Assembly: GCA_964369685.1 (NCBI GenBank)
Contig: CAYJFB010000037.1
Span: forward strand, 1 to 13,460
Source: Avidesulfovibrio sp964369685
Lineage (GTDB): Bacteria; Desulfobacterota; Desulfovibrionia; Desulfovibrionales; Desulfovibrionaceae
Direction of reading: 5' to 3'
DNA: 13,460 nt
The notes under the pieces are model-generated. The model saw nothing but the letters and a program-made list of their open reading frames with translations, searched no databases and was not told where the DNA came from. The translations under genes and the position numbers were made by a program. Of this stretch, positions 6,090 to 13,460 are shown one piece after another (position 1 is the first letter of the stretch; each line of letters begins with the position of its first letter).

Positions 6090-7573
6090 TGAATCGTGCC
6101 GAATTTTTAATTCCGTTGCTTGGTTATCTTGTGTGTACGTTATGTATTGCGATATGGGCACAGCGTCGAGCGCTCAAAAATGTTCAGGCGGGTGGACAAG
6201 GATTTTTTGAAGAATATTTTCTTGGCAGTCGTTCGATGGGTGGTTTTGTTTTGGCGATGAGTATTATTGCCAGTTACACCAGTGCGAGCAGTTTTGTCGG
6301 CGGCCCTGGTGTCGCTTATACATTAGGTCTTGGGTGGGTGTTGTTGGCGATGATCCAAGTGCCGACGACTTTTTTGACGTTGGGTGTACTTGGGAAGCGT
6401 TTTGCCATTATTGCTCGAAAAACCCAATCGGTCACGATCAGTGATTTTTTACGAGCTCGGTTTGAAAGTGACGCGGTGGTTTTGGTTTGTTCTGTTGCGT
6501 TATTGGTGTTTTTTGTGGCGGCGATGTTGGCACAATTTATCGGTGGAGCACGTGTTTTTCAAGCTGTAACGGGTTTTTCGTATGAAAGTGGTCTGTTGCT
6601 TTTTGGGTTGTGTGTGGTTTTTTATACAGCCGTTGGCGGTTTTCGTGCAACGGCACTCACTGACGCCATTCAAGGGGTGATGATGCTTGTGGCGGCGGTG
6701 GTGCTTTTATTGGCTGTATTGCGTGTCGGCGGAGGCATGGAGCAGACGGTTCAACAGTTGAAAGCGATTGATCCTGCGTTACTCAGTCCCACTGGACCTG
6801 AAAATGCCATTGCCGTTCCCATGCTTTTTTCATTTTGGATTCTTGTGGGGCTTGGTATTTTGGGGTTGCCGCAGACAACACAAAAATGTTTTGGGTATAA
6901 AGACGCCCGTGCCATGCACAACGCCATGTTTTTGGGTACACTTTTTATTGGTTTTCTCTTGCTTTGTATTCATCTTGCGGGAACGCTTGGGCGTGCGGTT
7001 TTACCTGACTTGCCTTCGGGTGATCTGATTATGCCGACGTTGGCAGTGGAGTTGTTACCGCCGTTTTGGGCAGGCATTTTTGTAGCGGGGCCGCTTGCTG
7101 CTATCATGTCGACTGTGGACACAATGTTGCTTTTGGCTTCGGCAGGTATTGTTAAGGATGTGTATTTGCATTATATCCTCAAGAAAAAAGCCGCACAACT
7201 TGAATCGAAAAAAATCCGTCGAGCCAGTTTGGTTGTGACATTAGGTACGGGTGTTTTGGTTTTTGTGGCGGCATTATATCCGCCGGATTTGCTGGTGTGG
7301 ATCAATCTTTTTGCTTTTGGTGGTCTTGAAGCGGTTTTTCTTTGGCCTGTTCTTTTAGGTTTGTATTGGAAAAAGGCGAATGCGGCAGGCGCGCTTGGGG
7401 GGATTTTTTTTGGTGTTTCCTGTTTTATTCTTTTTTCAATATATAAACTCTCGCCGTGGGGTATACATCCTATTGTGCCGACACTGCTGATTTCATTTTT
7501 GGCTTTTGTTGTGTGTAACCGTTTTGGAAAACCTGTTGCACAGCATGTATTGAATATTTTTTGGGAAGACTGA
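6089..7573 (+). CDS. panF: Sodium/pantothenate symporter
   Basis: This sodium:solute symporter (SSS family) imports pantothenate, the vitamin precursor of coenzyme A, across the inner membrane. The 494-residue product is near the E. coli PanF length (483) and resembles it throughout as I recall that sequence. Shared stretches include EYFLGSRSMGG, the segment TSASSFVGGPG, GLGWVLLAMIQ, FIGGAR, YTAVGGFRA, FGGLEAVFLWP and HPIVP near the C-terminus. About 12-13 hydrophobic segments can be counted. I choose ATG 6089 over the adjacent GTG 6086 because GAGG (6078-6081) is then seven bases away. It is the second gene of the yhdT-panF pair, and lnt follows after 31 bases with no visible terminator, so readthrough is likely. 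Confidence 0.95.
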   Translation: MNRAEFLIPLLGYLVCTLCIAIWAQRRALKNVQAGGQGFFEEYFLGSRSMGGFVLAMSIIASYTSASSFVGGPGVAYTLGLGWVLLAMIQVPTTFLTLGVLGKRFAIIARKTQSVTISDFLRARFESDAVVLVCSVALLVFFVAAMLAQFIGGARVFQAVTGFSYESGLLLFGLCVVFYTAVGGFRATALTDAIQGVMMLVAAVVLLLAVLRVGGGMEQTVQQLKAIDPALLSPTGPENAIAVPMLFSFWILVGLGILGLPQTTQKCFGYKDARAMHNAMFLGTLFIGFLLLCIHLAGTLGRAVLPDLPSGDLIMPTLAVELLPPFWAGIFVAGPLAAIMSTVDTMLLLASAGIVKDVYLHYILKKKAAQLESKKIRRASLVVTLGTGVLVFVAALYPPDLLVWINLFAFGGLEAVFLWPVLLGLYWKKANAAGALGGIFFGVSCFILFSIYKLSPWGIHPIVPTLLISFLAFVVCNRFGKPVAQHVLNIFWED

Positions 7574-7604
7574 TTTCTTTTTTTATGCTGAAAGAGTGGT
7601 TTGC

Positions 7605-9251
7605 ATGTTTTCTGTGATCAAAGTGGATTCTGTCAGTTTTTCGTATAGATTGTCTGTTTTGTCTTTTGGATTGTTGGGTGCTTTAGGTTTATGGCTTGGT
7701 ACGGCGAATCCTTTTATACACATTCCGTGGCTAATTTTTTTCTATCCTATGGTTCTGACATGGTTTGGTTGTACGGCGACATCGTGGAAGGACGCTTTAC
7801 GGATCGGTTGGCTTTGCGGCGCAGTAGGGGCTTCGGCTGCTTTGTATTGGATTGCTGTACCTGTGCATGTTTTCGGTATGGCGCCGTGGTTTTTGGCTGT
7901 GCCTTGTGCTGTGGCGTTGGGAATGTATGTTGGATTATATGGTGGATTGTTTTCTGTTTTTGTTTATTGTGTGCGTGGGTTAAGCGTATGGCGTACGGTT
8001 TTTGTACTTGGGCTTTTTTGGTATCTTTTGGAATGGGTTCGCGGTTGGTTTTTGACAGGGTTTCCGTGGCTGACGCTTACGGCAGGGATTGCGCCATATA
8101 CGGTGTTGATTCAAGGTGCCGCGTTGATTGGGGCGTATGCGTTGAGTGGTTTTTATGCAGGACTGGTTGCTTGGCCTGTGTTGATGTTTTATCGGCGCTA
8201 TATGCTGCGGCAAGAGTGTTGGCCTGTCGCACGAGTTGTTTGTTTTGTCGGAATCGTGTTTGCTTTGGTGATCGGATCGGGGTATATTGTACTGTCAATC
8301 AAAAAAACGGAACCCCAAAGAATGGTTTCTCTTGCTTTGATTCAGGGGAATATTGCTCAAGATATCAAATGGACTTCTGCAGTTCGCACACAACTTGTCG
8401 AGCGGCATATTGAGTTATCGCGTAAAGCGTTGCAGGCGTTTGAGGATCGTGTTGCAGTGGGGACAGAAAAACAGAAACCGCGTTTGTTGATTTGGCCTGA
8501 ATCGGCTTTACCTTTTGATTTTTTATATTCTTCGACGTTGCGTGATACGGTATTGGATTTTGCAGCAAAAGAAGGCATTGAATTGTTGGTGGGTGCGATT
8601 GGTTTTGACGAGGCGGAGCAAAAACCGTTCAATCGTGCGTACTTGGTAGATTCCACACCGCAGATTGTGACGTGGTATGATAAAGAACATCTTGTGCCTT
8701 TTGGCGAGTACACACCACAGTGGTTGAACGTGCCGTTTTTGGAGCCGTTATTACAAGGAGTCGGTGTGTTTTTGGAAGGGCGACGAGTGGAGCCCATTCA
8801 ACATACAGTTCACGATGAATTGGTTTCCGGTGTATTGATTTGTTATGAGAGTCTTTTTCCTGAATTGGCGCGCGAGCGGGTTGCACAAGGCGCAACGATA
8901 TTAACCAGTATGAATAATGAAGCTTGGTTTGGACAAACTTCGGCGGCTGAACAGTTATTGCACTTATCGTTGTTACGTGCTGTGGAGCAGCGGCGTTGGC
9001 TTGTGCGTTCGACAAACAATGTGGGGACGAGCGGTTTGACGGCTTTTGTTGATCCTTGGGGTCGGGTTGTCGCTCGGGGTGGTCATGAACGGGCGTTTTT
9101 TCTATTGCATACGGTGGAGCCGATTGACGAGCATACATACTTTTTTATTATAGGATCGTGGTTGCCGTTTTTGGCGTGTTTTGTGTTGTTGATCGTTCTT
9201 TGGCCATTGTTGCGTGTATGTTTTTTGTGTTGGTGCCAACGTATGCGTTGA
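7605..9251 (+). CDS. lnt: Apolipoprotein N-acyltransferase
   Basis: Lnt transfers an acyl chain from phosphatidylethanolamine to the N-terminal cysteine of lipoproteins in the inner membrane, completing their maturation. The phosphatidylethanolamine would come from the psd-pssA genes of this window. The 548-residue protein has about six or seven N-terminal membrane segments (roughly 15-230), a periplasmic carbon-nitrogen hydrolase domain (about 240-510) and a final membrane segment (about 515-540). The catalytic triad fits: E299 in IWPES, K360 in YDKEHLVPFGEY and C413 in LICYES, matching E. coli E267, K335 and C387 in order and near spacing. RSTNN in the last part of the domain is also typical. 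ATG 7605 is preceded by AAAGAG at 7591-7596. The DNA is strikingly rich in G and T on this strand. A 168-base gap to prfB follows in which I see no convincing gene. Confidence 0.95.
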   Translation: MFSVIKVDSVSFSYRLSVLSFGLLGALGLWLGTANPFIHIPWLIFFYPMVLTWFGCTATSWKDALRIGWLCGAVGASAALYWIAVPVHVFGMAPWFLAVPCAVALGMYVGLYGGLFSVFVYCVRGLSVWRTVFVLGLFWYLLEWVRGWFLTGFPWLTLTAGIAPYTVLIQGAALIGAYALSGFYAGLVAWPVLMFYRRYMLRQECWPVARVVCFVGIVFALVIGSGYIVLSIKKTEPQRMVSLALIQGNIAQDIKWTSAVRTQLVERHIELSRKALQAFEDRVAVGTEKQKPRLLIWPESALPFDFLYSSTLRDTVLDFAAKEGIELLVGAIGFDEAEQKPFNRAYLVDSTPQIVTWYDKEHLVPFGEYTPQWLNVPFLEPLLQGVGVFLEGRRVEPIQHTVHDELVSGVLICYESLFPELARERVAQGATILTSMNNEAWFGQTSAAEQLLHLSLLRAVEQRRWLVRSTNNVGTSGLTAFVDPWGRVVARGGHERAFFLLHTVEPIDEHTYFFIIGSWLPFLACFVLLIVLWPLLRVCFLCWCQRMR

Positions 9252-9419
9252 CTTCGGTTATTTTTTTGTGTTCTGTTTACCTTGCCAGAATGGCGTATTG
9301 GGGGTACAGCATATGTATGTTGTGTTCTCAAGAGCGCAAAGGACGTTGGGATTCAGCTTTTTATATTAAAGAGTGGGTTTCAATGTTTCGGATGAAAAAG
9401 TTTTCAAGGATAGATACTC

Positions 9420-10545
9420 ATGTTCCAACTTGCTGATTTGAAGACCCGTGCTTTACATCTTTCCGAACAATATCACATCTTATGGGGGCGACTTTGACCA
9501 GCCTGGGCATGTTGCACGTTTGCGTGTTCTTGAGGAACAGTTGGCTTTGCCTGATGCATGGAGCAATCCTGAAAAACTGACGCCTGTTTTACAGGAAAAG
9601 AGTCGTCTTGAAGCAGAGTTGGCGCGTTTGGAGAAACTTTCTTCTGCTCAGAGCGAGATGCAGGGTTGGCTTGAAATGGCTCAAGAGTTGGATGGCAACA
9701 GCGAAGAGCAACAAGAGGCTTTGGAATCATTGGATATACAAAGTGTTCTGCTTGCCCAATTGATTGAAGAGGCTGAGATGGCATTGATGTTGTCTGCGGC
9801 TGAAGATTATAATGACGCTATTTTAGAGATTCACCCCGGAGCCGGAGGGACTGAAGCGCAAGATTGGGCGGAGATGTTGCAGCGAATGTATATTCGTTGG
9901 GCGGATCGTCATGCTTTTGGTGTTGAGGAGTTGGATTTTTTACCCGGCGACGAAGCGGGGATTAAGAGTGTCACGTTGCGTTTAACAGGGAAGAATGCGT
10001 ATGGCTTGTTGAAGGGTGAGAAAGGGATTCATCGTTTGATTCGTATTTCTCCTTTTGACTCATCGGGGCGTCGGCACACCTCTTTTGCGTCTGTCGATGT
10101 GATTCCCGATGCGGGGCAGGAAATCGAGATTGATTTGAAAGAAAGCGATGTCCGTGTGGATATTTTCCGATCCAGCGGCCCCGGTGGTCAGAGTGTAAAT
10201 ACGACGAGTTCTGCGGTGCGTGTGACGCACATTCCCACAGGAATTTCTGCTCAATGTCAAAATGAGAAATCACAACATCACAATAAAGACTCGGCGATGC
10301 GTATTTTGCGAGCACGGCTTTATGAGTTGGAGTTGCGTAAGCGTGAGGCGGAGTTGCAGGCTGAGTATGCCGGTAAGAATGCGATTTCTTTTGGCAGTCA
10401 GATTCGCACATATACGTTACAGCCGTATCGTTTGGTAAAAGATCATCGTACAAACACAGAGGTGGGTGATGTTGAGGCTGTACTTGACGGTAAAATCGAC
10501 AAGTTGCTGCGTGAATATCTTTTGTCTCTCAGTGTAGGATCATAA
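9420..10545 (+). CDS. prfB: Peptide chain release factor 2, with programmed +1 frameshift
   Basis: RF2 recognises UAA and UGA stop codons and triggers peptide release on the ribosome. Translation starts at ATG 9420 (AAGGA at 9406-9410, nine bases away) and reads 25 codons to CTT at 9492, followed by in-frame TGA at 9495-9497. A +1 shift continues at GAC 9496 for 349 codons, giving 374 residues against 365 in E. coli. In the full product the anticodon-like SPF tripeptide is at 210-212 and the GGQ peptidyl hydrolysis motif at 255-257 (GPGGQSVNTT), close to E. coli 205-207 and 250-252. GAGGTEAQDW (about 140-149) is also typical of the family. It is the first gene of a packed set with the GGDEF-like gene (2-base gap) and the ATPase. 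Expression is expected to be autoregulated through the frameshift. The apparent start at GTG 9448 in the second frame is not real. Confidence 0.97.
9484..9498 (+). promoter_or_regulatory. RF2 programmed +1 frameshift site
   Basis: The site reads GGGGG (9484-9488), CGA, CTT (9492-9494), TGA (9495-9497), C. The Shine-Dalgarno-like G-run sits three bases before the slippery CTT, the same geometry as the E. coli AGGGGG-TAT-CTT-TGA-C site, and TGAC is a weak termination context. Low RF2 slows termination at UGA and favours the shift, so RF2 controls its own synthesis. This is established for the family; the elements are seen directly here. Confidence 0.96.
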
Positions 10546-10547
10546 AT

Positions 10548-11549
10548 ATGGACGCAAATGGTTTGTTGCATGAAGCTGAGCGATTGCGTTTGTTGTTGGC
10601 AAAACATATGCAATCGCATATTGGTTTGAATAAACAATCTGTGACGGTTTTTTCGTGTCTTGCTCACGGTGTTGATTTGAAGAATGCACAACATATTGTT
10701 GAGTGCTTGAGTGATACGGGAACATCTGAGGCTGAATGGTTTACGCTTGAGCTTGAAGCGGCGCGTTTTCCTAGACTGACGAGTGAGGTTCAGTCTTTCC
10801 CTTTGGGACAGACGTTGTGCCCTGAAACGGGCTTATTGTTGCCGAGTGTTTTTCGTAAGAACATGATCTCTGAATGGGAAAAAGTGCGTAAGACGGGTGG
10901 CATGTTGGCGATGATTTTGTTTGAACCGACGGACGCACCTGCACGTCTTGATATTGGTGCACAAAAAATCATTTCCAAGCGTGGCACGTTGTCGTTAAGT
11001 CAGGTTTTTGCAGAGCAGGCTGATTCTGAAGCGAGTATGGGTGTTGAGGCTGAAAATGCTGCTGTTTCCGATTATAAAGTTTTGCGGAGCCAAGCAGATT
11101 GTCTTGCTTATCCGTCTGATCAGGTCAAAGTGTTTAGTGCAGAAGAATTGTTGGTGTTACTTGCGCAGACGGTACGCGCGTATGCACGCGGTTGTGACAT
11201 CCCTGCGCATCTTGACGGACAACGCATTGCTTTATTGTTGCCGGAAACAAGCGTGTTGCGGGCGCGTTCTTTTGCCGAGCGTTTGATTTTGGCTTTTGGT
11301 GAATCTTTGCGGCGCCACTGTAATGGGTTGCATGTGCGTCAATCGTTGCGTGCGGGGATTGCGGGTGCGGATCCTGAGGGTCACAATCCTGAAGAGTTGT
11401 TACACCGAGTTGCGGAGGCTTTGGAGACGGCACCTCCCGGCGGGACAAGGACGTTTCGCAAGGGGAGTGTCGAAGCGATAGAGCAGCGAACACAGGTTCA
11501 AGCCAGTGAAAAACATTTTTTGTTTTTTGGAACGGAAAAAACTTCATGA
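10548..11549 (+). CDS. Degenerate GGDEF-domain protein
   Basis: The 333-residue protein looks like a diguanylate cyclase relative that has lost catalysis. A GGDEF-type start, CPETGLLLPSVFR (91-103), corresponds to the usual D-x-LTGL-x-NR-x2-F. Later, HLDGQRIALLLPET (221-234) aligns with the usual GGDEF/GGEEF followed by hydrophobic residues, but the five positions read D-G-Q-R-I (223-227). The metal and catalytic acids are therefore gone. About 70 residues (127-197) between these parts look like an insertion or a divergent middle. The C-terminal LLHRVAEALETAPPGGTR (284-301) recalls the closing segment of the domain. There is no membrane segment. AGGA (10536-10539) inside the prfB end precedes ATG 10548 by eight bases, and its stop overlaps the next ATG by four bases. 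It may serve as a binding or regulatory partner, possibly for the ATPase; that is inference. Confidence 0.75.
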   Translation: MDANGLLHEAERLRLLLAKHMQSHIGLNKQSVTVFSCLAHGVDLKNAQHIVECLSDTGTSEAEWFTLELEAARFPRLTSEVQSFPLGQTLCPETGLLLPSVFRKNMISEWEKVRKTGGMLAMILFEPTDAPARLDIGAQKIISKRGTLSLSQVFAEQADSEASMGVEAENAAVSDYKVLRSQADCLAYPSDQVKVFSAEELLVLLAQTVRAYARGCDIPAHLDGQRIALLLPETSVLRARSFAERLILAFGESLRRHCNGLHVRQSLRAGIAGADPEGHNPEELLHRVAEALETAPPGGTRTFRKGSVEAIEQRTQVQASEKHFLFFGTEKTS

Positions 11550-12355
11550 ATCATAATGCCACATTAAGTCTTGGAATAATGAGCGGCAAGGGCGGTGTCG
11601 GTAAAAGCAGTCTGTCTTTGAATCTTGCTCTTGCGTTGCAGGCCAAACAAAAGCGGTTGTTATTGATCGATTGTGATTTTGGTTTAGCAAATCTTGATGT
11701 GTTGCTTGGTATGGTGCCTAATGGCACATTACAGGATGTGCTTTTGGCAGATGCGGATGTTCGGGATATTATTCAAACTGTGCACAAGTTTAATATAGAT
11801 GTGTTACCGGCGGCTTCGGGTGTGCCTGAATTGGTTGACTTAGATGATGATTTGCATGATGTATTGATTCGTCAGTTGGAGCCTGCTTTACAGGTGTATG
11901 ATTATGTTTTTTTAGATTTGGGTGCAGGAATCAGTTCGACAATTCAGGCTTTTGCATGTATGCCTGCGGCACGTTTGGTTGTTGTCACGCCTGAACCAAC
12001 CGCGTTGACGGATAGTTACGCCTTGATCAAGGTTCTTGCAGAGAATCATGGTGTGCGTGATTTTTTTCTGGTAGTGAACCAAGTGGAATCGCGGCGTGAT
12101 GCGAACATTACGTTTCAGCGTTTGCAGTCTGCGTGTCGACGTTTTTTAGATATTGAGCCGGTTTTTTTAGGTTCTGTGCGTTATGATTCGCATGTCATGG
12201 AGGCTGTGCGTCAGCAAAAACCTTTGGTGAGTTTATATCCTACTTGTAATGCGGCGCGGGATATTTTTGATATAGCCCACAAGCTTGAGCAGTTGAGGGG
12301 ATCGACAACACGAATTTTGAAACGAAGAGCTGTTCTTGAGCTCTTGCCTATGTAA
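11546..12355 (+). CDS. MinD/ParA-type ATPase, FlhG (FleN/YlxH)-like
   Basis: This is a P-loop ATPase of the MinD/ParA (SIMIBI) class. The deviant Walker A SGKGGVGKSS (13-22) has the signature K15 and the P-loop K20. LLLIDCDFGLANLDVLLG follows (38-55, D42 and D44), then VFLDLGAGIS (121-130, D124) and TPEPTALTDSYALIK (148-162). The GLANLDVLLG and TPEPTALTD strings are typical of FlhG/FleN, which regulates flagellar number and placement, rather than of MinD or ParA. At 269 residues it fits FlhG. The C-terminus ends KRRAVLELLPM without an obvious MinD-type amphipathic membrane helix. No flagellar genes lie in the window, so a flagellar role is inferred. ATGA overlap with the GGDEF-like gene indicates translational coupling. 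A small hairpin TTCTC-TTTG-GAGAA (12377-12390) follows, without a T-run. Confidence 0.88.
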   Translation: MNHNATLSLGIMSGKGGVGKSSLSLNLALALQAKQKRLLLIDCDFGLANLDVLLGMVPNGTLQDVLLADADVRDIIQTVHKFNIDVLPAASGVPELVDLDDDLHDVLIRQLEPALQVYDYVFLDLGAGISSTIQAFACMPAARLVVVTPEPTALTDSYALIKVLAENHGVRDFFLVVNQVESRRDANITFQRLQSACRRFLDIEPVFLGSVRYDSHVMEAVRQQKPLVSLYPTCNAARDIFDIAHKLEQLRGSTTRILKRRAVLELLPM

Positions 12356-12491
12356 GCAAATTGGTCTATGTTGCTTTTCTCTTTGGAGAAGAACAGGAAA
12401 CACAGATGTTTTTTGGACGTCTTTTTTCGCTTACAAAGGTGTGTTGCTTGATGCCTTTGAAGTTTTTTGATGCTTTGATATTGGAGAACGT

Positions 12492-12767
12492 ATGAATAAA
12501 AGTGAATTGGTAAAAGCGTTGGCTGACGAAGTCAATATTCCTATTGAAGAAGCTACCATGGTAGTTAATACCTTTGTGGATAGCATGAAAGACGCGCTTT
12601 TGAAAGGCGGGCGTGTTGAGATTCGTGGGTTTGGTAGTTTTAAAATTAAAGAATATGAAGGGTATTCCGGACGCAATCCTCGAACAGGGGAAAAGGTTTC
12701 CGTGCAACCAAAACGTTTGCCTTTTTTTCGTGCCGGTAAGGCTTTGAAAGAATATCTCAATGATTAG
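12492..12767 (+). CDS. HU/IHF-family DNA-binding protein
   Basis: This is a histone-like dimeric protein that bends DNA and shapes the nucleoid. The 91-residue product has the full fold: helical N-terminus MNKSELVKALADE, the turn GRVEIRGFGSFKI (about 40-52), the DNA-binding arm with RNPRTGEKV (61-69) including the intercalating proline, and the closing FFRAGKALKEYLND. I cannot decide between HU and an IHF subunit from sequence alone; HU is more likely. GGAGA (12483-12487) precedes ATG 12492. A 136-base gap from the ATPase gene suggests its own promoter, though I see no convincing hexamers. A strong terminator follows, so it is probably a separate, highly expressed unit. Confidence 0.95.
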   Translation: MNKSELVKALADEVNIPIEEATMVVNTFVDSMKDALLKGGRVEIRGFGSFKIKEYEGYSGRNPRTGEKVSVQPKRLPFFRAGKALKEYLND

Positions 12768-12795
12768 CTGATAGTCAGTTTTTTCTATGACTGTG

Positions 12796-12854
12796 AAACA
12801 ATACTTTTTCCATTGCTCCGTTTGAGATATGGAAAAAGTATTGTTTTATTATAT
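12796..12854 (+). terminator. Strong terminator after the HU gene
   Basis: An 18-bp perfect inverted repeat, 12796-12813 against 12829-12846, surrounds a 15-base loop and is followed by a T-rich tail at 12846-12854. The arms begin AAACAATAC and end GTATTGTTT. The A-run on the left arm would allow some function on the minus strand as well. A smaller dyad, AGTCA (12773-12777) with TGACT (12788-12792), precedes it. Confidence 0.8.
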
Positions 12855-12881
12855 GGACAACATGTTTGAGGCGTGAATGGT

Positions 12882-13364
12882 ATGTCTATAAAAAAAACGA
12901 ATGCTGCCAGAATGTTGGACACTTTGGGTATTGCTTATACGTTGCGTGCTTTTGATGTTGATCTTGAAGATCTTTCGGCGACACATGCAGCCGCAACCTT
13001 AGGAGAGGATCCTGAGCGTGTTTTTAAAACGCTTGTTGCACGTGGGGATAAACACGGCATTGTGATGGCGTGCATTCCTGCAGTGGCAACACTTGATTTG
13101 AAAGGCCTTGCGCAGGTGACAAAAAATAAAACGATTGAGCTTGTCGCACTGAAAGAAGTTTTGCCCCTGACAGGATATATGCGTGGGGGGTGTTCTCCTC
13201 TTGCTGGGAAAAAAAACTATCCTGTTGTTATTGATGAATCTGTTATTTTACATGAATATGTTACTATCAGTGCAGGGCAACGCGGTTTACAAATTGTGCT
13301 GTCACCGCATGATCTTGTTAAAGCCACAAATGGCCTTTTGGCTTGTATCACTGTTGATTTTTAA
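12882..13364 (+). CDS. ybaK: Cys-tRNA(Pro)/Cys-tRNA(Cys) deacylase, YbaK/EbsC family
   Basis: The enzyme hydrolyses cysteine mistakenly attached to tRNA-Pro, a trans-editing step in the cytoplasm. The 160-residue product is close to the 159 residues of E. coli YbaK. Family features include TNAARMLDTLGIAY near the N-terminus, the EDPERVFKTLVARGD segment with the conserved catalytic-type Lys (about residue 49), GYMRGGCSPLAGKK (about 102-115) and the closing GLQIVLSPHDLVKATNG. I choose ATG 12882, because GAGG (12868-12871) is then ten bases away; the GTG at 12873 would sit one base from that site and is not usable. It lies behind the HU terminator, so it likely has a promoter in the short spacer or relies on readthrough. 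The 96 bases after it hold no gene but end in a promoter-like element. Confidence 0.94.
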   Translation: MSIKKTNAARMLDTLGIAYTLRAFDVDLEDLSATHAAATLGEDPERVFKTLVARGDKHGIVMACIPAVATLDLKGLAQVTKNKTIELVALKEVLPLTGYMRGGCSPLAGKKNYPVVIDESVILHEYVTISAGQRGLQIVLSPHDLVKATNGLLACITVDF

Positions 13365-13404
13365 GCTTTTTGTTTTTAGATTGATGTTTTTTTGCTGTGT
13401 AGTG

Positions 13405-13452
13405 TTTTTTTATAAAAAAGTTCTTGACAAGTGGAGCGAGTTTCTCTAGTTT
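13405..13452 (+). promoter_or_regulatory. Strong promoter-like element pointing out of the window
   Basis: A perfect TTGACA (13424-13429) is followed after 17 bases by TAGTTT (13447-13452), a poor -10. An A/T tract TTTTTTTATAAAAAAG (13405-13420) stands just upstream like an UP element. The upstream block and TTGACAAG repeat almost exactly the module of the tRNA promoter at the left end. The gene it serves lies beyond the right edge; a stable RNA is a reasonable guess but not visible. Confidence 0.55.
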
Positions 13453-13460
13453 TCACAACT

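Noticed and set aside
7691..8413. 240-codon plus-strand frame inside lnt
   Set aside because: Cys- and Trp-rich shadow produced by the G+T-rich lnt sequence; the lnt frame carries the conserved triad.
9252..9419. Small open frame from ATG 9290 (48 codons) in the lnt-prfB gap
   Set aside because: There is no ribosome binding site, it runs past the prfB start in another frame, and the product is not recognisable. A TATATT at 9362-9367 might be a prfB -10, but no -35 fits.
9448..9495. GTG 9448 as the prfB start
   Set aside because: It lies in the post-shift frame upstream of the slippery site and has no ribosome binding site; the frame-0 start at 9420 with AAGGA explains the gene better.

Overview
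The window looks like a chromosomal housekeeping segment of a moderately AT-rich Gram-negative bacterium. The best guess is a member of the Desulfovibrionales or a related deltaproteobacterium. That assignment is an inference from gene content (psd-pssA pair, panF with its DUF997 partner, prfB followed by a GGDEF-like gene, a FlhG/MinD-type ATPase and HU) and from the general look of the proteins; no marker in the window proves it. An outer membrane is implied by lnt, which completes lipoprotein maturation.

Layout. At the left edge two tRNA genes (Val-CAC, then Asp-GTC) read leftwards from a clear sigma70-type promoter at 173-201. A gene-free stretch of about 530 bases follows, with several inverted repeats and a small tandem duplication. 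All protein genes then read rightwards. These are a MagIII/endonuclease III-like DNA glycosylase (689-1495), phosphatidylserine decarboxylase psd (1600-2241), phosphatidylserine synthase pssA (2282-3058), the bifunctional NAD(P)H-hydrate repair enzyme nnr (3158-4756) and an unrecognised 140-residue protein with its own likely -10 element (4994-5416). After a 340-base gap come the small membrane protein of the YhdT/DUF997 family and the sodium/pantothenate symporter panF (5757-7573), then apolipoprotein N-acyltransferase lnt (7605-9251). Release factor 2 prfB follows with an intact programmed +1 frameshift (9420-10545), then a GGDEF-like protein whose signature motif has decayed (10548-11549), a MinD/FlhG-type ATPase (11546-12355), an HU/IHF-family DNA-binding protein (12492-12767) with a strong terminator, and a YbaK-type Cys-tRNA(Pro) deacylase (12882-13364). 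The right edge carries another strong promoter-like element pointing out of the window.

How the genes work together. psd and pssA catalyse consecutive steps of phosphatidylethanolamine synthesis. yhdT and panF overlap by one base and form a transport operon. prfB, the GGDEF-like gene and the ATPase gene are packed with a 2-base gap and a 4-base overlap, so they are very likely cotranscribed and translationally coupled. The rest is general maintenance: base excision repair, cofactor repair, lipoprotein acylation, translation termination, nucleoid structure and tRNA proofreading.

I see no CRISPR array, insertion sequence, prophage, toxin-antitoxin pair or defence system. The most informative signals are the RF2 recoding site, the degenerate GGDEF protein coupled to a MinD-like ATPase, the near-identical promoter modules at the two ends, and a DNA glycosylase lacking both the catalytic Lys and the fourth cluster Cys of endonuclease III.
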